In this document: positions 15,533-22,010 of the stretch, one piece after another
How positions within the stretch are numbered: the first letter of the stretch is position 1
Layout: every line of letters starts with the position of its first letter
Origin: Polyangium jinanense
GTDB taxonomy: Bacteria > Myxococcota > Polyangia > Polyangiales > Polyangiaceae
NCBI RefSeq assembly: GCF_028435365.1
Contig: NZ_JAGTJJ010000106.1
Location: 1-22,010, forward strand
Reading direction: 5' to 3'
DNA length: 22,010 nt
Made by a program: the position numbers and the translations under genes
The notes under the pieces: model-generated
Seen by the model: the letters and a program-made list of their open reading frames with translations, nothing else
The model's database searches: none
What the model was told of the DNA's origin: nothing

Positions 15533-16882
15533 TCAGGGCGTGCCGCGCCGAAGCCGCCGCAAAAGCTCCGAAATCGCGTCGATGTCCGCGTCCGTCGTCC
15601 GCCACGACGATACGCTCAGCCGGAATGCCGGCTGACCCCGCCAAACCGTCGGCCCGAACCAGGCCTCGCCCGATGCCTGGGCCGCTTCGCGGATCGCGAT
15701 CGTTTCGGCGTCGCTGCCAGCCCGCACCAGCACCTGATTCAGCACCACCCGATTGAGGACGTCGTAGCCCGCCTCGCGCAGGGACCCGGCGAGCCGCTGA
15801 GCCTGCGCGATGTGCCTGTCGATCATGGCCGCCACGCCGTCCCGGCCGAGGCTCCGGAGCGCCGCCCAGATGGGCAGTCCTCGGGGACGGCGCGAGAACT
15901 CCATCGTCAGGTTCTTCTGCGCATCTCGCGAGGCCGTGGCATAAGCGGCGTCGCTGTTCATGGCGGCAGCGAGGGCATCCGCGTCGCGGCAGATCGCCAT
16001 GGCACCGTCGTAGGGAGTGTTCAGCCATTTGTGGCCGTCGGTCGTCCAGCTATCGGCCCCCTCGACGCCCTTGGCGAGGTGAGCGTGGGACGAGGCGCGC
16101 GCCCAGAGCCCGAAGGCGCCATCCACGTGCACCCACGCGCCCGCAGCTTTGGCGCGGGGAATCAGGGCCTCGAAGGGATCGAACTCGCCGGTGTTCACCT
16201 CGCCGGCAGCGAGGCAAAGGATCGTGGCGTCGTCGAGGGGCGGCAGGCGATCCGGATCGATGCGACCAAACGCGTCCGTGGGCGCGACGAGCAGGCGGCG
16301 CATCCCGAAGCCCAGAATTCGCAGGGCCTTTTTCACGGTGACGTGCACGGTCTCGGAGACCACGACCTTGATCTCGGGGGCGCCGAGAAGGCCGTCGGCG
16401 TCGAAGTCCCAGCCCTTGCGCGCGAGGAGTCGGCGACGCGCCGCCGAGATGCAAGCAAGGGTGCAGGCCGTGGCGCTGGTCCCGAACCCCACGGCGCTCT
16501 CCGGAGGCAGGCCGAGCGCCTCGAGCACCCAGCGGCCCGCGATCCGCTCCAGGGTCGCAGCGATGGGCGAGTTGTCGAACGACGAGGCGCACTGGTCCCA
16601 AGCCAGCATCAGGCGCTCGGCAGCGGCCGCAGCGGGAAGCGCCGCGCCGACGACGAAGCCGAAATAACGCGGGCCGTTGGAGACCACCGTGGCCGGCGAG
16701 CCCAGCTCGTCGAGCCGTCGCAGCGTCTCCGCCGCATCCCGGCCATGATCCGGCAGGGGCTCTTCGAAGGCAGAGAGGGCACGGAGCGCCTCGGCGTCAG
16801 GGAACACGCGCCTCTCGTTCACGCCCGCGAGGTAGGCGTGGGCGCGGCGATCCGCTTCCTCGATCAGGGTCAGTTCATCCAT
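15533..16882 (-). CDS. PLP-dependent decarboxylase (group II amino acid decarboxylase family)
   Basis: This is a 449-residue protein. It is a fold-type I PLP enzyme with His180 (SETVHVTVKKA) stacking on the cofactor ring, Asp254 in WVHVDGAFG contacting the pyridine nitrogen, and Schiff-base Lys285 in TTDGHKWLNTPYD. The order and spacing match the aromatic-L-amino-acid/glutamate decarboxylase group, and the N-terminal YFGFVVGAALPAAAAAERL segment is that of the bacterial branch often named aspartate aminotransferase-fold decarboxylases. The substrate cannot be read; the branch includes enzymes acting on aromatic amino acids. It converges on the oxygenase gene with 8 bp between stops. Its start codon lies 42 bp from the left island boundary at 16924, so its promoter may now lie in or next to the att repeat. 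Confidence 0.94.
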   Translation of the reverse strand: MDELTLIEEADRRAHAYLAGVNERRVFPDAEALRALSAFEEPLPDHGRDAAETLRRLDELGSPATVVSNGPRYFGFVVGAALPAAAAAERLMLAWDQCASSFDNSPIAATLERIAGRWVLEALGLPPESAVGFGTSATACTLACISAARRRLLARKGWDFDADGLLGAPEIKVVVSETVHVTVKKALRILGFGMRRLLVAPTDAFGRIDPDRLPPLDDATILCLAAGEVNTGEFDPFEALIPRAKAAGAWVHVDGAFGLWARASSHAHLAKGVEGADSWTTDGHKWLNTPYDGAMAICRDADALAAAMNSDAAYATASRDAQKNLTMEFSRRPRGLPIWAALRSLGRDGVAAMIDRHIAQAQRLAGSLREAGYDVLNRVVLNQVLVRAGSDAETIAIREAAQASGEAWFGPTVWRGQPAFRLSVSSWRTTDADIDAISELLRRLRRGTP

Positions 16883-16923
16883 GCGCAGAACTCTCCGAGG
16901 GAGGAAGCGAGATCCCCGAAAGC

Positions 16924-16977
16924 TTCGCAGGCGCGCCCGGCAGGACTCGAACCTGCGACCCGCGGCTTGGAAGGCCG
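16924..16977 (-). repeat. Left attachment-site repeat (3' half of tRNA-Arg)
   Basis: These 54 bp match 21567-21620 with one mismatch. The match covers the tRNA-Arg 3' end flank, acceptor 3' strand, T arm, variable loop and anticodon arm, and stops at the 5' strand of the anticodon stem. The 5' half of the tRNA is absent. The single difference changes the anticodon triplet from TCT to TCC. This is the pattern left when a tyrosine recombinase integrates within a tRNA gene and the displaced 3' half remains at the far end. Confidence 0.85.
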
Positions 16978-17172
16978 TGATTGGTGCCCCATAAATTCAC
17001 AATGGTTCCACGGGATCGTTGTTGGCCGCTGTTTCCCGATCGTCGCCCAGGAGGTTACCGACCGTCGCACCGAACGCAAGGCCCGCCTGGTGAGGGTCGG
17101 CGAGCTCGGCCCAGATCGTGGCCCGGAATTAGGCACCAGCTGCCGTGGCGGGTGATACTCGCGCCCGGCTCG

Positions 17173-17229
17173 ATGCGGAGAGCATGGTTGTGGATCTTTG
17201 GAGCGGTGCTCGTGGGCTGCCGACGGTGA
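17173..17229 (+). other. 18-codon ORF consisting only of a lipoprotein leader
   Basis: The ATG at 17173 encodes MRRAWLWIFGAVLVGCRR and then stops. This is a full lipoprotein signal sequence with lipobox LVGC and nothing after it. It ends 14 bp before the start of the deaminase-like gene. It may be the stump of a lipoprotein gene cut during island rearrangement, or a short translated leader. The rest of 16978-17243 holds no gene that I can support. Confidence 0.4.
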
Positions 17230-17243
17230 CGCGGTAAGAGGTT

Positions 17244-18203
17244 ATGGGTATAGAGAAGAAGCCGCCGCACCCGGCGACGGTGTTACAGAGGAAAGCGCCA
17301 CACCCGGCGACGGTGGTGCAAGGGAAAGCGCAGCAGCCATCGGCGGTGATGCAGCGGCGGGAAGTGCAGCAACGCGCGGTCGTTCAGATGGGGACCGCGC
17401 CACTCCTGACGACGGTGGTGTTCGCCGGGACGCAGCATGTACGGATGTACGGCTTGCCGCTTCTAGGTACACCACGCAGTCCGACGCTGGCCCCGTTCTC
17501 CGTGGGGGCTCTGCAGCGAGCGACAGGCCCTCGGCCACCGATGGCCGCGGGGGGCCTCGTGCTGCAGAGGGCGCACCAGTTCCCGCGCTTCGCGAGTGAG
17601 GAAGAGGCCAACCAAGCCGAGAAGTACTACGGCCTCGGGAGCCACCTCGAATCTGATTACAAACCTTGCTGGATGTGCAAGGGGAAGCTCCAGCATATCG
17701 GTATTCCGGAGAGCGCCAAGGGGTCGGAATATCTGAACTACGTTTATCACGTCATGCGCGACAACGACAGGGTCCTGGACCCGTCGGCCCAGAACTCCGT
17801 GTTGCTGACGATGGTAGGCATCATGGAGACGGACAAGGGCTGGTTCGCGGCGAACTCCGGCAAGTCGAATGCCACCGTCGCGGACTTCGTCTGCTCGTCC
17901 AGCAGCTTCTACCTGCCGAGCAGGGTCCAGTGGATCGACAGCTCAACCATGAATGCGCGCTCCGCATACACGGCAGGAGGCGCAAAGATTCCGTCCGAGT
18001 ACATCAAGGATTGCCAGTATCAGAACCTACCGTTCGCCTGCGCCGCGCCGAAGCTCATCAGCTACGCGCTGACGAATGGTCTGCAGATCCGGGCCATGTC
18101 GGAGGTCTGGTTCGGCGGCACTGCGAGCGGCGGGCAGGTCATCTGGTCATGCAAGACATGCCAGCCGTTGCTGCTCATGTTGCTTTGCCCCGCGAAGCAC
18201 TGA
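17244..18203 (+). CDS. Candidate secreted toxin: PATVxQ-repeat leader and deaminase-like C-terminus
   Basis: This is a 319-residue protein; an AAGAGG sits just before the ATG. Residues 8-48 carry four repeats with 11-residue period (PHPATVLQ, PHPATVVQ, QQPSAVMQ, VQQRAVVQ), a leader type I associate with DUF4157-like and injection-system cargo proteins of myxobacteria. A Pro-rich linker follows to about 110. The C-terminal domain has LLTMVGIMETDKGWFAANSG, then CAAPKLISYALTNG (266-279), then SCKTCQPLL (302-310). This order fits the bacterial toxin branch of the deaminase superfamily ([HC]AE, then CxxC). Position 268 is Ala where the catalytic Glu is expected, so activity is doubtful unless Glu287 substitutes. 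A second CxxC is at 142-145. No immunity gene is obvious downstream. Confidence 0.6.
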   Translation: MGIEKKPPHPATVLQRKAPHPATVVQGKAQQPSAVMQRREVQQRAVVQMGTAPLLTTVVFAGTQHVRMYGLPLLGTPRSPTLAPFSVGALQRATGPRPPMAAGGLVLQRAHQFPRFASEEEANQAEKYYGLGSHLESDYKPCWMCKGKLQHIGIPESAKGSEYLNYVYHVMRDNDRVLDPSAQNSVLLTMVGIMETDKGWFAANSGKSNATVADFVCSSSSFYLPSRVQWIDSSTMNARSAYTAGGAKIPSEYIKDCQYQNLPFACAAPKLISYALTNGLQIRAMSEVWFGGTASGGQVIWSCKTCQPLLLMLLCPAKH

Positions 18204-18317
18204 TGCGCCGGACGCCCGCAGGTGAGGCAGAGGCATGGGAGGAGGCCGAAAACGCGAAGGGGCACGCGTGTCTTGTTGACAGGAGCCGGCATGCTCGCGA
18301 GCTGGGGCCCAGCACGC

Positions 18318-18334
18318 CCCGTAGCTCAGCTGGA
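18318..18334 (+). other. tRNA 5'-half-like fragment
   Basis: Seventeen bases, CCCGTAGCTCAGCTGGA, are identical to the 5' part of the tRNA-Arg at 21575-21648 (acceptor end, D stem and D loop). The following bases do not complete a D stem or an anticodon arm, so this is not a working tRNA. It lies in a 453-bp stretch (18204-18656) that otherwise holds only a possible gene fragment. Confidence 0.4.
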
Positions 18335-18423
18335 CAAAGGGCCGGAGGAGCCCAGGTCAGGACTCCGTTCGGCAGGAGCGTAGGGGGAGGGGAGATGGTG
18401 CCAGGGAGGCCCCTTGGCCCACG

Positions 18424-18656
18424 GTGGAGGGACGGTGGGCCCTGCCGAGAGGGCCCGTAACGAACGTATTGAGTTCAGGGGAGATCAGGCTGCGCGCCCG
18501 GCAGGACGAGGGGGCAGCGCGGGCGCTCGAGGTGGTCGAGGGGGCGTACACGTCGATGTTCGGGCATGAGCCCGGCCCCCGTACCGTCCGCGTCTACCTC
18601 CTCCGAAACGCCGCGGCCGAGGCAGCGGGGTCCTCGGGGCGCCGCTGGCCGATCGC
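18424..18656 (+). pseudogene. Possible 5' gene fragment cut by the GMC oxidoreductase gene
   Basis: An open frame here reads SGEIRLRARQDEGAARALEV and VVEGAYTSMFGHEPGPRTVR, then VYLLRNAAAEAAG, which has the composition of a real protein: an amphipathic helix followed by a beta-strand. It then runs into sequence antisense to the oxidoreductase gene and loses that character. It recalls the start of extracytoplasmic metallopeptidase-like proteins of myxobacteria, but only about 60 codons remain. I treat it as debris inside the island; it may also be chance. Confidence 0.35.
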
Positions 18657-20360
18657 CTACCCTTTGCCGAGCATCAGCCGCGCGCAGCGGTCTCCGATCA
18701 TCATCGAGGCCGCGTTCGTATTGCCGGACACGATGGTCGGCATGATCGCCGCGCCCGCGACACGCAGGCCGGTCACGCCACGCACGCGGAGCTCCGGGTC
18801 TACCACCGCGCTCGGACCGACGCCCATCTTGCACGTGCCGACCGGGTGAAAATCGGCCTCGGAGTATTTGCGCAACGCCTCCTTGAGCTGATCGTCCGTG
18901 ACCACGGTCGGCCCCGGCGTGTGCTCGGCGTCCTCGACCCAGGCCAGGAGCTCCGGGGCGTTGATGATCTGGCGGATCATCTTGTAGCCCTCGAGTTGCG
19001 TGGCCCAGTCCTCCGCTGTGCCCAGGAAATTCGGCTCGATGATTGGCGCCTCGCGAGGATCGGCCGAGCGCAGCTTGACCTGGCCACGGCTCGTGGGGTG
19101 AAGGTTGATGCAGCCGAGCGCGAGCGCCTCCGATGGATAGTCGCTCCAGCCGTAGCGCATATAATATGACTGGACCTCGAACCGAGGCGGACCGTTCACG
19201 GCGCCGGGCGCTCCGTTCGTGAAAATCGATACGTCCATGGTCGTGATGTGGCTCGGCGCGTTAGGCATCCGGAGCTTCTTGACGACCACCGAGATCAGGT
19301 GATCTTGCAGGTTCTGCCCGACGCCGGGCACGTCGGCGACGTGCTCGATCCCGTGCATTGCGAGCTCGGCGGCGCTCCCGATCCCAGAGAGCATGAGGAG
19401 CTGGGGCGTATTGACCGTGCCCGTGCAGAGCACGACTTCCCGCCTCGCCCGGACGGCGATCTCGGCGCCATTCACGTCGATGAGGACCTTGTCGACCTTC
19501 CGGTTTGCATCGAATGTGATGCGCTTGACGCGCGCCAGGGTCTTGATCGTCAGGTTGAGATTCGAGAGGAGCGGCTTTACGAACTTCGTGAACGCGTCCT
19601 GCCGAGCCCCCGTCTCTACGTCGACGTTGAGCTGCGTAAACCCGACCCCGTAGGGCGAGGCGCCGTTGTAATCCTGGTTCAGCGGATACCCCAGCTTCAT
19701 GACGGCATCGAGCACGCCCTTGGAGAGCTCATTTTTCGAGGTAAACTCCGCGGTCGGGACAATCGGGCCCATTGTGCCGTGGTAGGCGGGATCGCCGGCC
19801 AGGTAGGTCTCCAGCGTCATGAACGACGGCAGCACGCTCTCATAGCCCCAGCCCGTGCACCCCTGGGCAGCCCAGCCATCGAAATCGTCTTTATGGCCGC
19901 GCACCCAGACCATCCCGTTGATCGAGCTCGATCCTCCGAGCACCTTGCCCGCGGAGTAGGACTGCGCCCTGTCCAAGAGCTCGGGCTGCGGTTCGGACTT
20001 ATAACCCCAATCGACCCCGGAGTCCGGCTGAGTGAGCTTCCACGATTGAGTGAAATCGCGAATGTCCTCGCGATCGTTGCTGCCGCCCGCCTCGACGAGC
20101 AGCACCGTGACGCCCGGCTCCGAGAGCAGGCGCGCGACGAGCGGGCACCCGGCAGATCCGGCGCCGACGACGACGTAGTCATAGACCTCGGGGAGCGGCG
20201 AGATCGTCTCGTCCACGCTGCAACCGGCGAGAGAGCGCGCGCCGATCGCGTAGAGCGACGATGCACCGATGAGTTTGAGGAGATCTCGACGCGAGAGGCC
20301 TGCGCGTTCGGCGAATGCGGGCAGGTCAGTACACCAAGGAGCCCTTGAAGGTCGCTTCAT
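18657..20360 (-). CDS. Tat-exported GMC family oxidoreductase
   Basis: This is a 567-residue FAD enzyme. The N-terminus has a twin-arginine signal SRRDLLKLIG (Arg24-Arg25), a hydrophobic stretch and lipobox-like SLAGC (Cys47), so it is probably exported folded with its flavin and perhaps lipid-anchored. The FAD fold opens with YDYVVVGAGSAG (60-71), and Glu90 in LLVEAGG binds ribose. The GMC signature regions KVLGGSSSINGM and GTVNTPQLLMLSGIG are present. The active-site pair is His505 in HPVGTCKMG and Asn547 in SGNTNAASM. Relatives oxidise choline, long-chain or aromatic alcohols; the substrate here is unknown. It lies inside the tRNA island as apparent cargo and is transcribed away from the integrase remnant. 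Confidence 0.95.
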   Translation of the reverse strand: MKRPSRAPWCTDLPAFAERAGLSRRDLLKLIGASSLYAIGARSLAGCSVDETISPLPEVYDYVVVGAGSAGCPLVARLLSEPGVTVLLVEAGGSNDREDIRDFTQSWKLTQPDSGVDWGYKSEPQPELLDRAQSYSAGKVLGGSSSINGMVWVRGHKDDFDGWAAQGCTGWGYESVLPSFMTLETYLAGDPAYHGTMGPIVPTAEFTSKNELSKGVLDAVMKLGYPLNQDYNGASPYGVGFTQLNVDVETGARQDAFTKFVKPLLSNLNLTIKTLARVKRITFDANRKVDKVLIDVNGAEIAVRARREVVLCTGTVNTPQLLMLSGIGSAAELAMHGIEHVADVPGVGQNLQDHLISVVVKKLRMPNAPSHITTMDVSIFTNGAPGAVNGPPRFEVQSYYMRYGWSDYPSEALALGCINLHPTSRGQVKLRSADPREAPIIEPNFLGTAEDWATQLEGYKMIRQIINAPELLAWVEDAEHTPGPTVVTDDQLKEALRKYSEADFHPVGTCKMGVGPSAVVDPELRVRGVTGLRVAGAAIMPTIVSGNTNAASMMIGDRCARLMLGKG

Positions 20361-20391
20361 CGCACCATTTTATCATCTTGCGAACCGGCTG

Positions 20392-20434
20392 GCACCGGGC
20401 AGGGGCGCCCCCTTGCACCGCGCGGTCCCGGTGC
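20392..20434. other. Nested inverted repeat upstream of the GMC gene
   Basis: The arms GCACCGGG (20392-20399) and CCCGGTGC (20427-20434) are exact complements and enclose a second small inverted repeat, AGGGGCGCCCCCT. It lies 32-74 bp upstream of the oxidoreductase start codon on the minus strand. There is no T tract on either side, so a terminator is not supported; an operator or a leader hairpin is possible. The rest of 20361-20563 shows no gene. Confidence 0.35.
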
Positions 20435-20563
20435 TGCCGCCCGGCCCGGTCCGTCCATCTCGTAGCCCGCGTTCCGGAAGCTATGCCGTGAGACGGGCGC
20501 GCGGCGCGCGCGCCGCGGAGCCTGGTACGCGCGCCAATTCTCTCAGAATCATTTTCGCTTCGT

Positions 20564-21566
20564 TTGCCGCGCCCCCTCGCACGCTTGCCCCTCGTCAACA
20601 TCCAGGCCCGCGACGTGATCGCCTTCGTCGAGCGGCTCACGGTGACGAGTTTGTCCCCGATGGCCTGCCGGGGCAGGGGCCGCATTTCGAGGGAGACCGC
20701 CACGAAGGTGCTTTCGCTCGTCAAGCTCGCCCTGCGGGATGCCGTCGCCCAGGCGATGAGCCCGCAGAACCCAGCGGTGGACGTGAGGATCCGCAAGCAG
20801 GCCAAACCGAGGAGCCCTGGACCTACCTCCTACCCGAGGAGCAGCACGCCCTCTTCACCTGCGTGAAGATCCCGGAAGAGCACCGGCTCTGGATGCAAAT
20901 CCTTTGCGGTACCGGCCTCCGACTCGGTGAGTTCAACGCGCTGAAGCTTGCCGATGTGCACCTCGACGACGAGAATCCGCACGTCGTCATCCGTCGCTCG
21001 AACAAGGGCGCCACGAAGAGCGGCAAGATCCGGCGCGTGCCCCTCTTCTGGATGGCGCTCCCCGCGATGCGCCGGTGGCTCGACCTCCTCCCCGCGTGGT
21101 GCCCTCGGAACGCGCTCTCGCTGGCCTTCCCCGGTCCGCGTGGAGCTCGACGCGGGGTAGGGGTGCTCTTCCAGTTCTCGACCCACAAGGACGGGAAGGC
21201 CGTCAAGGTCAACCCCTGGGACAGCTACCTCGCTGCAGCGGGGATCATCCCCGAGCGTCGCCACGACGGCCGACGGCGGAGGCCCGCCCACGACTTCCGG
21301 CACACCTGCGCCGCCTCGCTCGCCTCGGGCTGGTACCCCCTCCAGGAGGACGGGGCCCCCGCGCCGGGCGGCCGTCGCTGGACGCTCGAGGAGATCAAGG
21401 AGCTCCACGGGCACTCCACGATCACCTTGACGCAGCGATACGCCCACCTCGGCGAGACCGCGCTCAAGGCGGCTGCGAAGGCGACGCACGCGAGTGTATG
21501 CAGCACCCCTCATGGATCAAACGTGGACCAACACCTCGGAGGGGGGAGGGCGAAATCCTCAACGAT
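20564..21566 (+). pseudogene. Tyrosine recombinase (integrase), 5'-truncated and frameshifted
   Basis: The first frame from TTG 20564 gives a core-binding-like helix segment, NIQARDVIAFVERLTVTSLS then RETATKVLSLVKLALRDAV, up to RIRKQAK. A missing base near 20807 moves the natural continuation into another frame: EEPWTYLLPEEQHALFTCVK and on to the full catalytic domain. That domain has Arg in GTGLRLGEF, Lys in RSNKGATKSGKIRRVPL, HDFRHTCAA (H-x-x-R), LHGHSTITLTQRYAHLG with the second His and the nucleophile Tyr. The N-terminal arm-binding domain is missing. The second frame has no stop before the tRNA and stays open to the window end. Its position next to the tRNA-Arg 3' end is typical of the integrase that built the island. 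It is probably inactive now. Confidence 0.85.
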
Positions 21567-21620
21567 TTCGCAGGCGCGCCCGGCAGGACTCGAACCTGCG
21601 ACCCGCGGCTTAGAAGGCCG
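21567..21620 (-). repeat. Right attachment-site repeat (within tRNA-Arg)
   Basis: This is the partner of 16924-16977, with 53 of 54 bases identical. It covers the 3' half of the intact tRNA-Arg plus 8 bp beyond its 3' end. The recombinase gene lies immediately to its left, and the tRNA 5' half lies on the right, outside the island. The interval 16978-21566 is therefore the inserted segment. Confidence 0.85.
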
Positions 21621-21648
21621 CCGCTCTATCCAGCTGAGCTACGGGCGC
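21575..21648 (-). tRNA. tRNA-Arg (anticodon TCT)
   Basis: The minus strand folds into a full cloverleaf. The acceptor stem is GCGCCCG/CGGGCGC (7 bp) with discriminator G. The D stem is GCTC/GAGC with loop AGCTGGATA. The anticodon stem is GCGGC/GCCGC with loop CTTCTAA, giving anticodon TCT. The variable loop is GGGTC. The T stem is GCAGG/CCTGC with loop TTCGAGT. No CCA is encoded. It reads rare AGA codons in a GC-rich genome and serves as the integration site of the island to its left. Confidence 0.97.
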
Positions 21649-21708
21649 TCGCTTTCGCGTTCGCACGCGAGCATAAACGGTCGCGGGGCATCTGACCAGA
21701 TCGTTCCG

Positions 21709-21830
21709 CGGCGTAGCGCCGGGGTTTCACCCCGGACCCCGACCAGGGGTTGTCCACCCCTGGACCCGGACCAGCGCAAGCGCTGGACCCGGGGCGACAG
21801 CGCGCGATGCGCGCTGTCGACAGGGAAAAC
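21709..21830 (-). repeat. Four-hairpin intergenic repeat, copy D
   Basis: This minus-strand copy begins 60 bp outside the tRNA. H4 (21719-21735) has arms CCGGGGT/ACCCCGG. H3 has arms CCAGGGGT/ACCCCTGG. H2 has arms CCAGCGC/GCGCTGG. H1 (21795-21819) is an 11-bp perfect stem, CGACAGCGCGC, with loop ATC on the minus strand. The H1 and H4 stems differ from copies A and B but stay fully paired. Confidence 0.85.
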
Positions 21831-21880
21831 GTCGCCACCAGGTAGGGCAGTGCCGCTGTCTTGGTTGGCAACGCCGCTCG

Positions 21881-22010
21881 TGGTCTTGCCCCGGGCCCGT
21901 CCGAGAAACCGCGCATCGCGCGGTTTCTCGGCCTTCGGTCCAGGCCGTGCCTGGTCCGGGGTGCAGGGGGCGGACAGCCCCCTGCTGGGGTGCGGGGCAA
22001 CGCCCCGCTC
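21881..22010 (+). repeat. Four-hairpin intergenic repeat, copy E (right end cut by the window)
   Basis: It starts with the TGGTCTTGCC leader. H1 (21901-21931) is a perfect 14-bp stem, CCGAGAAACCGCGC, with loop ATC. H2 has arms CCAGGC/GCCTGG. H3 has arms GCAGGGGGC/GCCCCCTGC. H4 has arms GCGGGGC/GCCCCGC. It is head to head with copy D, as copies B and C are with each other. The tail would continue past the window. No gene is visible in 21649-22010. Confidence 0.87.

Noticed and set aside
16932..17005. A tRNA-Gly(TCC) gene on the minus strand.
   Set aside because: The 3' half is tRNA-like, but beyond the anticodon stem there is no D arm and no matching acceptor 5' strand. It is the far copy of the tRNA-Arg attachment site.
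20392..20434. Rho-independent terminator.
   Set aside because: The inverted repeat is real, but no T tract follows on either strand and it lies upstream, not downstream, of the nearest gene.
20326..20805. A 159-codon minus-strand open frame before the GMC gene.
   Set aside because: It overlaps the GMC start and is antisense to the integrase remnant; its sequence has no protein-like pattern.

Overview
The window is uniformly GC-rich with strongly G/C-biased third codon positions. It carries many short-leader lipoproteins, an AgmX/PglI C-terminal domain protein and a Roadblock-like protein. These point to a myxobacterium, most likely of the Polyangium/Sorangium type. That assignment is inferred from gene style, not from a marker gene.

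Layout. The left edge (1-145) is one copy of a complex four-hairpin repeat that recurs four more times (8283-8421, 8491-8646, 21709-21830, 21881-22010). Next come three lipoprotein genes (212-1222 +, 1261-2121 +, 2125-2568 -) and an amidase-signature hydrolase (2778-4295 +). A minus-strand signalling block follows: a sensor histidine kinase and an OmpR/PhoB-type regulator that overlap by 4 bp (8221-5697), then an AgmX/PglI-type lipoprotein (5585-4332). Both transcription units are preceded by the same 11-bp-spaced direct repeat, which makes a small autoregulated regulon plausible. Positions 8685-10196 hold three small genes: one unknown, one Roadblock-like and one unknown.

Positions 10205-13354 hold a type I DNA methyltransferase pair, hsdM-hsdS, with no hsdR in the window. 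A decayed Cys-rich lipoprotein gene follows it on the same strand. A 546-bp minisatellite (26 units of 21 bp in two related families, 13408-13953) separates hsdM from a divergent two-gene unit. That unit encodes a Gly-rich lipoprotein with repeated IPPQ motifs and, 10 bp downstream, a cupin/JmjC-like 2-oxoglutarate oxygenase. A PLP-dependent decarboxylase converges on it (15533-16882).

The right part is a 4.6-kb tRNA-associated island. An intact tRNA-Arg(TCT) lies at 21575-21648 on the minus strand. A 54-bp direct repeat covering its 3' half recurs at 16924-16977. A frameshifted, 5'-truncated tyrosine recombinase abuts the tRNA. The cargo is a protein with an 11-residue-period PATVxQ leader and a deaminase-like C-terminus (a candidate secreted toxin), a Tat-exported GMC oxidoreductase, and gene debris. 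Two more hairpin repeats, head to head, lie just outside the island.

The most promising undescribed items are the covarying four-hairpin repeat family, the lipoprotein/oxygenase pair, the two matching direct-repeat operators of the two-component system, and the deaminase-like island protein.
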